Of a stretch of 64,000 nt of DNA, positions 45,212 through 54,169 are shown piece after piece (within the stretch, counting starts at the first letter, position 1; every line of letters begins with the position of its first letter). The DNA is from Betaproteobacteria bacterium (GTDB taxonomy: Bacteria; Pseudomonadota; Gammaproteobacteria; Burkholderiales; SG8-39), in assembly GCA_009693435.1 (NCBI GenBank), contig SHXF01000006.1:1-64000 (forward strand), written 5' to 3'. Under the pieces are notes generated by a model. The model ran no database searches and was not told the DNA's origin. It saw nothing but the letters and a program-made list of their open reading frames with translations. The position numbers and the translations under genes were made by a program.

Positions 45212-46204
45212 TCACTCCGCGCGCATGCCGGACGCCTTCACCACCCGCGCCCATTTTTCGATGTCGGATGCGATGCGCTGGGCAAGTACCTCCGGGCTGC
45301 TGCCGATGATGTCGAACGCCTGTGCCGCAAGCCGCGCGCGCACCTCGGGTTGCGCCAGCAGCCGCACCACTTCGCTGTTGAGTCTTGCGATGATGTCGCG
45401 CGGCGTGCCCGCGGGCGCGAGCAGGCCATTCCAGGAAATGGCCTCGTAATCGGCAATGCCGGCTTCCTGCATGGTGGGCACCTCGGGCGCGATCGGCGAG
45501 CGGGAGGTCGAGCTGACCGCAAGCGCCTTCAGCTTGCCCGACTTGGCATGGACGAGCGACAGCGGGCTGTCGAACTGGAAGGCGACGTCGCCGTTGATCA
45601 ACGCGGCGGTGGCCTGCGGCCCACCCTTGAATGGAATGTGCTGCGCCGAGATGCCGGTGGAAAGTTTGAACAGTTCGCCGGCGAGGTGCGGCCCGGTGCC
45701 ATTGCCCGAGGAGGCCATGTTGAGCTGCCCGGGCCGCGCCTTGGCCAGCGCCACCAGCTCGGTGACGCTCGCCACCGGTAGCGACGCGGTGACCAGTAGC
45801 ACGAAGGGCAGCGAATTGACCATGCTGATGGGCGCAAAGTCCTTGATCGGATCGAACGGCAGCTTCGCCATCAGCGACGGATTCACCACGTGCGGCGTGG
45901 TGACCAGCACCAGCGTGTAGCCATCGGGCGGCGATTTCGCGGCGATGTCGGTGCCGATGGAATGGCCGGCGCCGGGCCGGTTGTCCACCAGCACCTGCTG
46001 GCCCAGTGCCGGCGCGAGACGCTCGGCGAGCACCCGGCCCGCAAAATCGGTAGGCCCTCCCGGCACGGTAGGAACGATGATGCGGATCGGCTTCGCCGGC
46101 CAGGCCTGCGCCAGCGCCTGCGCGGCAGGCTGCAATAGCGCCAGCGGCAGGACGAGAAACGGCAAACTCCAGGCGCGGCGGGTGGTGACGGACGACAAGC
46201 TCAT
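45212..46204 (-). CDS. Bug/TctC-family periplasmic solute receptor
   Basis: A 330-residue receptor: signal peptide, then AWPAKPIRIIVPTVPGGPTDF, VDNRPGAGHSIGTD, DGYTLVLVTTPHVVNPS and HIPFKGGPQAT. The frame is open to 46375 through a 13-bp tandem array, but ATG 46204 with GGAGATG upstream and a signal peptide is the clear start. It is followed by the aminoacylase-type gene. Confidence 0.92.
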   Translation of the reverse strand: MSLSSVTTRRAWSLPFLVLPLALLQPAAQALAQAWPAKPIRIIVPTVPGGPTDFAGRVLAERLAPALGQQVLVDNRPGAGHSIGTDIAAKSPPDGYTLVLVTTPHVVNPSLMAKLPFDPIKDFAPISMVNSLPFVLLVTASLPVASVTELVALAKARPGQLNMASSGNGTGPHLAGELFKLSTGISAQHIPFKGGPQATAALINGDVAFQFDSPLSLVHAKSGKLKALAVSSTSRSPIAPEVPTMQEAGIADYEAISWNGLLAPAGTPRDIIARLNSEVVRLLAQPEVRARLAAQAFDIIGSSPEVLAQRIASDIEKWARVVKASGMRAE

Positions 46205-46221
46205 CGGGGCATCTCCATAAT

Positions 46222-46337
46222 CGAACGCTAACTCCGAACTCCGAACGCGAACTCCGAACGCGAACTCCGAACGCGAACTCCGAACGCGAACTCGAACGCG
46301 AACTCCGAACTCGAACTCCGAACGCGAACTCGAACGA
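46222..46337. repeat. Degenerate 13-bp tandem array upstream of a Bug gene
   Basis: About nine irregular copies of GAACTCCGAACGC and shorter derivatives (GAACTC, GAACGC) occupy 116 bp between two Bug genes. On the coding strand the array lies just before the ribosome-binding site of the gene starting at 46204, so copy number could affect its leader. Confidence 0.8.
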
Positions 46338-46381
46338 CATTTCGCACGCCGCTTCCATCGCGGTGTGCCGCGCAAGCACCG

Positions 46382-47380
46382 CTATTCCGGCTTGATGCCC
46401 GCGTCCCGGGTGATTTTCGCGTACTTCACCAGGTCCGCCTTCATCACCTCCTGAAACTGTTCCGGGGTGGAGCCGATCGGGGACAGTCCGATCGGGTTGA
46501 GCTTCTCCCGCACGATCTGGGGGTCGCGCATCACGCGGTTCAGTTCGGTGTTGAGACGCTCGACGATGGGGCGCGGCGTGCCGGCCGGCGCGAGCACGCC
46601 CAGCCAGATGTCGATGTTATAGCCGGGCAGTCCCACCTCGGCCATGGTCGGCACATCCGGCAGCAGCGATACGCGCGCCGCGGTGGCGACCGCAAGCGCG
46701 CGCAGCTTGCCCGACTTGTAATGCGGCAGCAGCGAGTTCACCGCGGCAATGGAGAACACCACCTCGCTTGCGAGCAGCGCCGGCACCAGAAACGCGGCCC
46801 CCTTGTAGGGCACGTGGGTGACATCGATGCCGGTCATGCTCTTTAACAGTTCCACCGCGAGGTGATGCGGCGTGCCGATGCCGGAGGTGCCGAAGGGCGA
46901 GCCGGGTTTGGCCTTCAGGAAGCCGAGCAGCTCATTCACGTTGTTCACCGGCAGGCTCGAATTGACGGTCAGCACGAACGGCAGGGTCGCCGCCAGCGAT
47001 ACCGCCTCGAAATCCTTGATCGGATCGTAGGGCAGCTTGGCGAAAAAGCTGACATTGACCACGTGGGTGTTGGACGACAGCAGGATGGTATAGCCGTCCG
47101 CGGGTTGTTTCGCGACATACTCGGTGCCGATGTTGCCCCCGACGCCGGGCCTGTTTTCCACCACCACCGGCTGCTTCAGGCTTACCTGAAGGCGCTCGGC
47201 GAACAGGCGCGCGAGGATGTCGTTGGAGCCGCCGGGGGGCAGCGGGACGATGAAGCGGATCGGCCGGCTGGGCCAGGATTGCGCCTGGGCACTGGCGCAC
47301 AGCGGAACACACTGCGCCACCACCGAGAGCAGCGCGGCGGCAAAGAAACTGCGGGTTCCGGGTCGCTGCAGGTATCTCAT
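46382..47380 (-). CDS. Bug/TctC-family periplasmic solute receptor
   Basis: A 332-residue receptor with signal peptide, then SWPSRPIRFIVPLPPGGSND, VENRPGVGGNIGTE, DGYTILLSSNTHVVN, THVPYKGAAFLVPALL, and terminal ITRDAGIKPE. It is clearly paralogous to the next gene upstream (47498-48478), sharing long identical segments, so the pair arose by duplication and then diverged. Confidence 0.92.
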   Translation of the reverse strand: MRYLQRPGTRSFFAAALLSVVAQCVPLCASAQAQSWPSRPIRFIVPLPPGGSNDILARLFAERLQVSLKQPVVVENRPGVGGNIGTEYVAKQPADGYTILLSSNTHVVNVSFFAKLPYDPIKDFEAVSLAATLPFVLTVNSSLPVNNVNELLGFLKAKPGSPFGTSGIGTPHHLAVELLKSMTGIDVTHVPYKGAAFLVPALLASEVVFSIAAVNSLLPHYKSGKLRALAVATAARVSLLPDVPTMAEVGLPGYNIDIWLGVLAPAGTPRPIVERLNTELNRVMRDPQIVREKLNPIGLSPIGSTPEQFQEVMKADLVKYAKITRDAGIKPE

Positions 47381-47423
47381 CTGCTTGCCCCATCGCTTAT
47401 CGTTACGAAGCTGTCGTCGAATG

Positions 47424-47457
47424 CACCCCTTTCCTCTCGAGAGAGGGGGCAGGGGTG
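47424..47457. repeat. Nested inverted repeat between two Bug paralogues
   Basis: CACCCCT and AGGGGTG flank an inner CCTCTC-GA-GAGAGG hairpin. This resembles the common CCCTCTCC-type intergenic repeat of proteobacteria. It may act as a partial terminator or mRNA stabiliser between the two receptor genes. Confidence 0.6.
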
Positions 47458-47497
47458 AGGGAAACGGGCGAGCAAAATGCCACGATCCGCCACACTC

Positions 47498-48478
47498 CTA
47501 TTCCGGCTTGATGCCCGCGTCCTTGGCGATTTTCGCGTACTTCACCAGATCGGCCTTCATCACGTTCATGTACTGCTCGGGCGTGGTGCCCACGGGCGCG
47601 AGACCGATCGGATTGAGGCGATCCTTGACGATCTGCGGATCGCGCACCACCTTGTTGATCTCGGCGTTGAGCCGGTCGATGATGGGCCGCGGCGTGCCGG
47701 CGGGCGCGAGCACGCCGAACCAGATCTCGAGCGCGTAGCCCGGCAGCGGACCGGCTTCGGCGATGGTCGGCACATCGGGCAGCATCGAGCTGCGCTCGGC
47801 GCCGGCAACCGCGATCGGCCGCAGCTTGCCTGATTTGAAATGCGGCACCAGCGTGTTCATCGACGCGATGGAGAAGGTGACCTCGTTGGCCAGCAACGCG
47901 GGCACCAGAAAGGCGGCGCCCTTGTAGGGCACGAAGGTGAGGTTGGTGCCCGTCATGCTTTTCAGCAGTTCCGAGCCCAGGTGATGGGGTGTGCCGATGC
48001 CCGAGGTGCCGACGGTGGTGCCGGGATTCGCCTTCAGATAGGCGATGAACTCGCGCATGTCCTTCGCCGGCATGCTGGCATGCACCGTCAGCACGAACGG
48101 GATGGTCGCCACCAGGGAAATCGTCTCGAAATCCTTGATCGGATCGTACGGCAGTCTGGCGAAAAAACTGGCGTTGATGACGTGGGTGTTCGAGGACAGT
48201 AGGATGGTGTAGCCGTCCGCGGGCTGCTTCGCCACCCACTCGGTGCCGATGTTGCCGCCCACGCCGGGCTTGTTCTCCACTACCACCGCTTGTCCCAGGC
48301 CGGCCTGCATGCGCTCGGCGAAGAGGCGTCCCAGCACGTCGTTGGCGCCGCCCGGAGGCAGCGGCACGATGAAGCGGATCGGCCGGTTTGGATACGCTTG
48401 CGCCCAGGATTGCGATGCGGGGAGGGCGATGGCGGCAAGCGCCGCCAGGGCTAACGTCAGTATGGGACGGCGCAACAT
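47498..48478 (-). CDS. Bug/TctC-family periplasmic solute receptor
   Basis: A 326-residue receptor. The reverse frame is open to 49279, but ATG 48478 has AGGAGG upstream and begins a signal peptide, followed by AYPNRPIRFIVPLPPGGAND, VENKPGVGGNIGTE, FVPYKGAAFLVPALL and terminal AKDAGIKPE. It is the paralogue of the protein at 46382-47380. It lies 77 bp downstream of the ThDP-enzyme gene on the same strand. Confidence 0.92.
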   Translation of the reverse strand: MLRRPILTLALAALAAIALPASQSWAQAYPNRPIRFIVPLPPGGANDVLGRLFAERMQAGLGQAVVVENKPGVGGNIGTEWVAKQPADGYTILLSSNTHVINASFFARLPYDPIKDFETISLVATIPFVLTVHASMPAKDMREFIAYLKANPGTTVGTSGIGTPHHLGSELLKSMTGTNLTFVPYKGAAFLVPALLANEVTFSIASMNTLVPHFKSGKLRPIAVAGAERSSMLPDVPTIAEAGPLPGYALEIWFGVLAPAGTPRPIIDRLNAEINKVVRDPQIVKDRLNPIGLAPVGTTPEQYMNVMKADLVKYAKIAKDAGIKPE

Positions 48479-48555
48479 GAACTCCTCCTGGCAGCGAATG
48501 CGGATACGGGACAGCGCCTGCCCGAACCGGGAGGGCGCTGCGCCACGTTCTGTTT

Positions 48556-50367
48556 CTAACGCTTGTGGGAAGCCGTGGGTGTGCCGCTGATGTTGGCGTC
48601 GTATCCAGGCAGCACGCGCGCGTCGATGACGACGAACTTGCCCTGCTTCACCAGCGCCAGGCCCTTGTCGATCGCCGCGCGCAGCTCGGCGCCGTGCTTG
48701 ATCGGGCCGATGCCTTCGCAGCCCTGCGCGCGCGCCATCATGGCGAGGTCGATGTCGGGCTGGTCGATGCGCTGGCCTATCCACTTGTTCTCCACCGGCC
48801 GCGAGCGCTCGATGGCGACGCGCTCCTGGTGCACTTCGTCGTTGTAGAACGAGCGGTTGTTGGCGACCACGACCAGCGCCGGGACGCTGTAATGCGCCGC
48901 GGTCCAGAACGCGGTTACGCCCATCAGAAAGTCGCCGTCGCCCATGATGGCGATGGGAATGCGGCCGCTGCCTTTTAACGCGAGCGCCGCGCCCACCGTG
49001 AGTCCGGGGCCCGCGCCCACGCCGCCACCGCCGTCGGTGCCGAGGTAGTCGAGCGGATGGCGGAAATGGCGGTACTCGCCGTTCCAGCCCAGCGGCAGTT
49101 TGGTGATGCACACGTCCATGCCTTCGGTGGCGGCGTTGATGGCGTCGGCCACGCCGCGGATGCTGACCACATCCGGATCCATCGCGACGCGGGCCGGCGC
49201 GGCTACGGCGGCGAGCGCGGCGCCCTTGCGCGCCTTGACCGCCGCGGTGAGCAGCGGCACCGCGGCATCGGGTTCGCACATCATGTAGATGTCGGCGGGC
49301 GGCAGCGCCTGGTGATCGGCGCTCCAGCCGCGATGCAGTTGCTGGTCCACCGACACCTGTATGACTTTAGCGGTGATCGGATCGCTGCCGAAAGCCTGCT
49401 TCAAGGTGCCGGCCAGATCGTTCCAGTCGAGCGATATAACCACGTCGGCATCGCGCAGCACCTTCATCGCGGCGGGCGCGAGGAACACCCCGGGCGGGGC
49501 GGCGTGCAGCGGATGATCGGTGGGGAAGGCGGCCGCGACTTTCATGTCGGTCATCACCTTCGCCTGCAGTTTCTCGGCGAGCGCGATGCGCGCTTTCCAG
49601 CCTTCGACGCTGCGCGATACGCGCCCGGCCAGGATCACCGGGTTCTTCGCGTTGGACAGCAGGCTTGCCGTCTCGGCAAGCGCGGCCGCATCGGGCGCGG
49701 CCGGTGTCGGTGGACGGAAGCGCGAGGCATCGGGCAGTTTCGGCAGCGGGCCGACCTTGGCTTCCTGCAGGGCCGCATCGAGGTTGATGTAGGTCGGCGC
49801 GCGCGGCGCGGTGTTGGCCATCTGCGTGGCGCGCAGCAGTGCCTCGTAAGCCGCGGGCACGGAGCCGGGCTGGTTGTCCCACTTGGTGTAGTCGCGCACG
49901 ATCGCGCCCTGGTCGCTCACCGTATGGATCCAGTCGATCCACGGACGGCGCTTGTTGGCATCCCACGGCCCGGTCGCCCCGAGGATCAGCATCGGCATGC
50001 GGTCGCACCAGGCGTTGAAGATGGCCATGGAGGCATGCATGAGGCCGACGTTGGAGTGCACCACCGCGCCCATCATCTTGTCGGTCACCTTGGCATAGCC
50101 ATGGGCGATCGCGATCGCGCTTTCCTCGTGCAGGCACAAGAGCATCTCGGGCTTGGCATTGCCGAGGTAGTTGACGATGCTGTCATGCAGCCCGCGGTAA
50201 CTGGCGCCCGGGTTGAGCGCAAGGTAGGGCACATTGAGCGCGCGCAGCATCGCCGCAATGGCGTCGCTGCCCCACACCTCCTGCTGCTGCGGCGAAGCGA
50301 TCGGCGTATCGACGCCCAAGTCCTGAGTATTTGGGCCAACTGCGGCGAATTCCTGTTTGGCGTTCAT
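48556..50367 (-). CDS. Thiamine-diphosphate-dependent enzyme (acetolactate synthase-like)
   Basis: A 603-residue ThDP enzyme with the three-domain layout of acetolactate synthase and benzoylformate decarboxylase: N-terminal LCLHEESAIAIAHGYAK with the activating Glu, a central Rossmann-like domain, and the C-terminal ThDP motif starting GDGDFLMG and closing NNRSFYN. It cleaves or joins 2-keto acids. Specificity is unclear, and it has no acetolactate synthase regulatory subunit nearby. It heads the minus-strand group of Bug genes and aminoacylase. Confidence 0.87.
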   Translation of the reverse strand: MNAKQEFAAVGPNTQDLGVDTPIASPQQQEVWGSDAIAAMLRALNVPYLALNPGASYRGLHDSIVNYLGNAKPEMLLCLHEESAIAIAHGYAKVTDKMMGAVVHSNVGLMHASMAIFNAWCDRMPMLILGATGPWDANKRRPWIDWIHTVSDQGAIVRDYTKWDNQPGSVPAAYEALLRATQMANTAPRAPTYINLDAALQEAKVGPLPKLPDASRFRPPTPAAPDAAALAETASLLSNAKNPVILAGRVSRSVEGWKARIALAEKLQAKVMTDMKVAAAFPTDHPLHAAPPGVFLAPAAMKVLRDADVVISLDWNDLAGTLKQAFGSDPITAKVIQVSVDQQLHRGWSADHQALPPADIYMMCEPDAAVPLLTAAVKARKGAALAAVAAPARVAMDPDVVSIRGVADAINAATEGMDVCITKLPLGWNGEYRHFRHPLDYLGTDGGGGVGAGPGLTVGAALALKGSGRIPIAIMGDGDFLMGVTAFWTAAHYSVPALVVVANNRSFYNDEVHQERVAIERSRPVENKWIGQRIDQPDIDLAMMARAQGCEGIGPIKHGAELRAAIDKGLALVKQGKFVVIDARVLPGYDANISGTPTASHKR

Positions 50368-50490
50368 GGTGTCTCCGTGTGTACGAAAAAGGTGATTGAT
50401 ATGCTGCAGTGCGCCGGTTGCATGGCGCGGAACGTCCCCAAACGCAGCTTATGCCATAGCGCGACTTTCTGCACGCGGCAAACCGGGGGC

Positions 50491-50541
50491 AAACCGGGGA
50501 CAGACCACGGTTTCCCTGCTCAATTCGCAGCGATAGCCAAC
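50491..50541 (+). repeat. 51-bp direct repeat, left copy (REP-like)
   Basis: Begins AAACCGGGGACAGACC and contains AAACCG and CGGTTT as inverted ends 11 bp apart. An almost identical copy (one mismatch) is at 51158-51208. The two bracket the DUF4160/DUF2442 pair. Similar CCGGGGACAGACCACGG elements are common intergenic repeats in betaproteobacteria. Confidence 0.85.
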
Positions 50542-50626
50542 ACAAGATAATATCTGGCAGTGCGCGGACTGACTCGACAAATATGAATGGAAGCGACGAA
50601 GTGATACCGCCGCAAGGACCTGTGTA

Positions 50627-50884
50627 ATGCCGGAAATATCGCGATTTTTTGGTATCGTGATCTACATGAACTGGCGCGAGCATCCGCCAATGCACTTTCA
50701 CGCTGTTTATGCCGAACATGAAGCCCTGATAACGCTGGATGGCGCTGTCTATGCGGGTGCGTTGCCGCGTCGGGCGCTGTCAATGGTGCGCGAATGGCTG
50801 GCATTGCACCGAGTGGAACTCGAAACAGATTGGGAACTGGCACAGCAGAAGAAACCCCTCAAACCGATTGATCCGCTGGAGTAA
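50627..50884 (+). CDS. DUF4160 protein, toxin-like partner
   Basis: An 85-residue protein of the DUF4160 family, recognised by FFGIVIYMNWREHPPMHFHA and the C-terminal LALHRVELETDWELAQ. DUF4160 genes almost always precede a DUF2442 gene and are treated as a probable toxin-antitoxin-like pair; the mechanism is not established. The ribosome site is weak. Confidence 0.85.
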   Translation: MPEISRFFGIVIYMNWREHPPMHFHAVYAEHEALITLDGAVYAGALPRRALSMVREWLALHRVELETDWELAQQKKPLKPIDPLE

Positions 50885-50889
50885 TCGTC

Positions 50890-51147
50890 ATGATTCTGCA
50901 TACCACCGAGGTAATCGCACTGCCCGGCTATCGGCTGTTGCTGCGTTTCAACAATGGCGATGCGGGCGAGGTGGATTTGTCGGGTGAACTGGAAGGTGAA
51001 ATATTCGAGCCGTTGCGCGACCCGGCACAGTTTGCGACGGCCTATCAGCACCCCGTAATGCGGACCGTTGCATGGCTCAACGGAGCCGACCTGGCCCCGG
51101 AGTATCTGCTGGAACTGATGCGGCACCAGCAAGAGCAAGCGGCTTGA
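50890..51147 (+). CDS. DUF2442 protein, partner of DUF4160
   Basis: An 85-residue DUF2442 protein (YRLLLRFNNGDAGEVDLSG and FEPLRDPAQFATAY). It starts 5 bp after the DUF4160 stop with GGAG upstream. It is the likely antitoxin or DNA-binding partner. The whole two-gene unit sits between 51-bp direct repeats. Confidence 0.85.
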   Translation: MILHTTEVIALPGYRLLLRFNNGDAGEVDLSGELEGEIFEPLRDPAQFATAYQHPVMRTVAWLNGADLAPEYLLELMRHQQEQAA

Positions 51148-51157
51148 GGCAGAGCGT

Positions 51158-51208
51158 AAACCGGGGACAGACCACGGTTTCCCTGCTCATTTCGCAGCGA
51201 TAGCCAAC
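51158..51208 (+). repeat. 51-bp direct repeat, right copy (REP-like)
   Basis: Matches 50491-50541 with a single A/T difference. It starts 11 bp after the DUF2442 stop. Confidence 0.85.
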
Positions 51209-51476
51209 GTCGAGTCGCGCACGCTCCGGGATTCGCCACGCTCACCACCGGTCGACGGCGGGCACTGCCGTTGATGCTTGAAGCAGGCAATAATTCAAAA
51301 GAATCATTTAGACATATCCCTGTAATACGGGCATTAGCGGGCATTTTTGAAACAACGATAGTATAAACAGCAGGGACTGCCGAGAAGCATTTTCAACGCC
51401 ACGGTTGGGCGTGTCGTTGTCACGATCGCCCGCGTGCGCCCGCTGGCCATGCGCCGTCCGCATCAGCGCAACCGCG
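51209..51476. other. Intergenic stretch without a recognised feature
   Basis: Nothing gene-like was found. The centre is AT-richer than the surroundings and contains short direct repeats (GGGCATT near 51327 and 51338). It separates the repeat-flanked pair from the transposase remnant. Confidence 0.4.
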
Positions 51477-51569
51477 CATCTTGTCCCGACAGGCGAGACC
51501 GCCGTCGGATCGTCCGCCCCAAACACATTTGGGCATTTCGATGCGCACGGGAACGTTTGGGAGTGGACC
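51477..51569 (+). pseudogene. Fragment of a formylglycine-generating-enzyme/sulfatase-modifying-factor domain
   Basis: The frame reads GETAVGSSAPNTFGHFDAHG followed by NVWEWT, the hallmark end of FGE-sulfatase domains (usually PNxFGLYDMHGNVWEW). Only about 30 codons remain; they continue in frame into IS91 transposase sequence at about 51570. The junction shows that an IS91-like element ended inside, or captured, an FGE-type gene. Confidence 0.65.
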
Positions 51570-51971
51570 GTGCGGGTGGCGATCTCCAACGAGCGCATCC
51601 TCGGCATGGATGGAGACACGGTGTGTTTGCGGGTCCGCGATTCGACACACCGCAACCGCCGGCGCACGCTCGTCGTGCCGGCGCACACCTTCATCGAGCG
51701 CTTCCTGTTGCATGTGTTGCCGCAGAGATTCAAGCGCATTCGCCATAACGGCCAGTTCGGCCCCGCCGGGAAGGCGGTGAAACTGGTGCACGCGCGCCCT
51801 GCACTCGCGGCACCGATGCCCGATCCGCTTGTGGTGGAGTCGGTGCAGGCCTTCCTGCACCGTATCGATCGGCACCAGATGTTGCGCTGTACCTACTGCG
51901 GCAACGGACAGTTCGTGCCAACCCTGTCCATCGCGCCGGTGCGCGTGCCGCCAGTGTGGGGACCACAGTGA
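51570..51971 (+). pseudogene. IS91-family transposase, C-terminal fragment
   Basis: About 133 codons match the C-terminal part of IS91-type Y2 transposases: RVAISNERILGMDGDTVCLR, then FIERFLLHVLPQRFKRIRHNG, and CTYCGNGQ, part of a zinc-ribbon-like end. The N-terminal catalytic region with the tyrosines is missing, so the element cannot move by itself. It marks past rolling-circle transposition at the edge of the toxin-antitoxin zone. Confidence 0.8.
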
Positions 51972-52385
51972 GAATCACGCAGCACTAGCCATTCAACTGC
52001 TGGGCTATTGGCGCTGTCGGTCGCCAGAGACGCGCTCGGCCGATTCGCCCGATTCGCCCACGCCGGTCGTTCGCACACGCTTGCTTCCGGACTCCCCTTC
52101 CGGGCTACCCGGCGGAACGCGCCTCAAGACATCTCATCGGGCGTTCGCAGTCCCGCGCAAGTCGATTGCATCGCTCTCCCGCAGGCTTACAATCCCCATA
52201 ATGATCGCCTGGACGGCGGTTCAGTCCAAGGAGGTTTATCTGCCGCAATCGCCGCTGCGGCACGAATCAAAGTTTATGCGGCAGCAGATAAGCGCTATTC
52301 GTCAGGCGCGACGAACCTCGGTCGCTGCGACACAACGTGCTCTTCGTGTACGCTACCATTGACTTCCACGGAAACGGCGCCTGAT
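51972..52385. other. Probable terminal part of the IS91 remnant and upstream region of the next gene
   Basis: No gene. A hairpin CCGGG-CTA-CCCGG lies near 52105, and a larger imperfect inverted repeat (TTATCTGCCGC near 52237, GCGGCAGCAGATAA near 52277) precedes the AT-richer gene. These may belong to the IS91 end or to the promoter region. The exact boundary of the element is not visible. Confidence 0.35.
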
Positions 52386-53908
52386 ATGAATGATGAGATA
52401 GAGAACGAAAAGACGCAAAAGAGCGAACTGGCAATTGCAGGCCCGGAAGCAGTCAAAGCACTGCCCGTGAGCGACATAACACTCGCGAAGCGAACGCCAC
52501 CGCATCCAATCGCGAAAACCGTAGGCGCTTACCTTCAAGCACTCCGGAATATCGCCCAGACGGTTCAGATTGTCATGCCGCACTTGTCCAAGTGGCTTGC
52601 CGGTGAATTGACGAAGACCAGCGCCAAAATCGAGAAACACATTCCCGATATCCTCGAGAAAGGCACGAAGAATGTGATAACCCTCGCATCGGCGCGTGAT
52701 TTTGTTGAACTGATGTCTTCGCTTAAGTACGCCGAGGAACTCAGAAGCAACAACGCTACCTCGGTTCTGACGCGCAGCCTATTCATGCAGATGTTTTCCG
52801 AGTTTGACGTATTTATTGGAGCTCTACTTAAAGCGATCTACGTGAAGAACGACGAGCTCCTCAAGGGAATCACCCGCGAGATTTCCTTGGCTGATCTACT
52901 TGAGTACGACAACATAGACACCGTTAAGCGAGCAATGCTAGACAAGGAAATCGACACATTTCGCAGGGAAAGCTATGTTGAGCAATTCACAAGTCTTGAA
53001 AAGAAATTCGGCCTAACTTTGAGAAAGTTTCCAGAGTGGTGCGAGTTTGTCGAATTAGGTCAGCGCCGCAATATTCTTACTCACAACGGCGGGATGGTAA
53101 GTGATCAGTATCTCGTTGTCTGTGAACGCGAAGGTTGCCAGTTTGAGAAGCGACCAGCGATTGGAGACGTACTGCAAGTTGATTTTAAGTACTTCACGCG
53201 CGCGTTGCAGCTTCTCTCAAAAGTCGGATTTATGCTATGTCACACCCTTTGGGGGAAAGTGTTCCCTGCTGAAAGCGAGGAACTGCACAATTCAATCAAT
53301 AATGCACTTTACGATTGTCTGGAACAGAAGCGATGGCGGCTCGCTTCAGAGCTTGGGACCTTCGCTCTTTCAGAGCCGATGAAAAAGGGGTTCCAGAATT
53401 ACAACTCCGCATACGGGTAATAAATGTCGCAATAGGTCTGAAGTTCTCCGACGAAGACGCCGCCGCCTGCAAACTCCTTCGATCGCTCGATTGGACGGCA
53501 ACGTACAGAGATTTTAAGCTTGCGCTAGCCGTTCTCGAAGAGAGGTTTGAAGAAGCCATTGTGTTGATGCAAAGCATAGGTAAATCTGGCGAGATTATCG
53601 AGCAACATTCGTACCATAGTTGGCCACTCTTCGCGAAATTCAGAGAACGGCCAGAGTTTTATGTCACGTATGAAAAGATATATGGGGAATCGTTTGCGTC
53701 AAAGGTGGCCAACGAAGCTAGTGGTGTTGTTGCATCAGTTGGCAGTAACAGTCCCGCAGACGCGGCAGATACAGCCTCGACTCAACTTGCGGACCCGCGC
53801 AAACGCGCTCCGAAGGTGACTCGCCCCGAGGGTACCTCAGACTCATCGACCGATCGGCCAAAATTGGCGCGTCAGCCACGTCGCAGGGCGAGCCAGCCTC
53901 CCCAGTAG
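52386..53908 (+). pseudogene. Uncharacterised gene split by a single-base frameshift
   Basis: ATG 52386 gives 344 residues ending FQNYNSAYG and a TAA/TGA-rich stop at 53418-53420. In the next frame the sequence continues smoothly as RVINVAIGLKFSDEDAA to RPEFYVTYEKIYGESF and a low-complexity tail ending at 53908. A missing base near 53415 restores one protein of about 507 residues. The first part is helical (VIMPHLSKWLAGELTK, RNILTHNGG). The family is unknown. Codon use and GC content are lower than in neighbours, which suggests recent acquisition. Real mutation versus sequencing error cannot be decided here. Confidence 0.7.
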
Positions 53909-54169
53909 CGACCAATAGCCAACCTCGGCACCTTTGCTCATGCACCGTGGCAACGTGCCTAACTTTATATGCAACCCCTCTTCGGCAACATCGGTTGGAG
54001 ACACCGGACTCGAGCGAAGAGGTGGCGTCAATGCTCGTCCACGACTAGCGATGCGCCTGTCAGTGCGAGGTGAAAGTCCGTGAACCAGCAGGTTGTGATC
54101 CCGCGCTATTCGTTAGCCCCCGCAGCAGACACCGCTTGCTCCCCTATTGGGATCAAGCTATGATTTGCC
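53909..54169. other. Intergenic region with possible group II intron-like fragment
   Basis: The segment around 54058-54085, CAGTGCGAGGTGAAAGTCC, resembles a conserved stretch in bacterial group II intron RNA, but no domain V or reverse transcriptase is present. TGCCTAAC near 53957 and GTTAGCC near 54111 recall integron attC ends but do not pair properly. It is listed as an unexplained region. Confidence 0.2.

Noticed and set aside
46205..46375. Long N-terminus for the Bug protein that starts at 46204
   Set aside because: It would translate the 13-bp tandem array into a repetitive Arg/Ser/Phe peptide ahead of a normal signal peptide.
48479..49279. N-terminal extension of the Bug protein at 47498-48478
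   Set aside because: The extra 267 codons are antisense-like frame shadow inside the ThDP-enzyme gene; a good ribosome site precedes ATG 48478.
52008..52385. N-terminal extension of the gene at 52386
   Set aside because: The sequence upstream of ATG 52386 is high-GC repeat-like DNA next to an IS91 remnant, and its translation is Arg/Pro-rich and unlike the rest of the protein.
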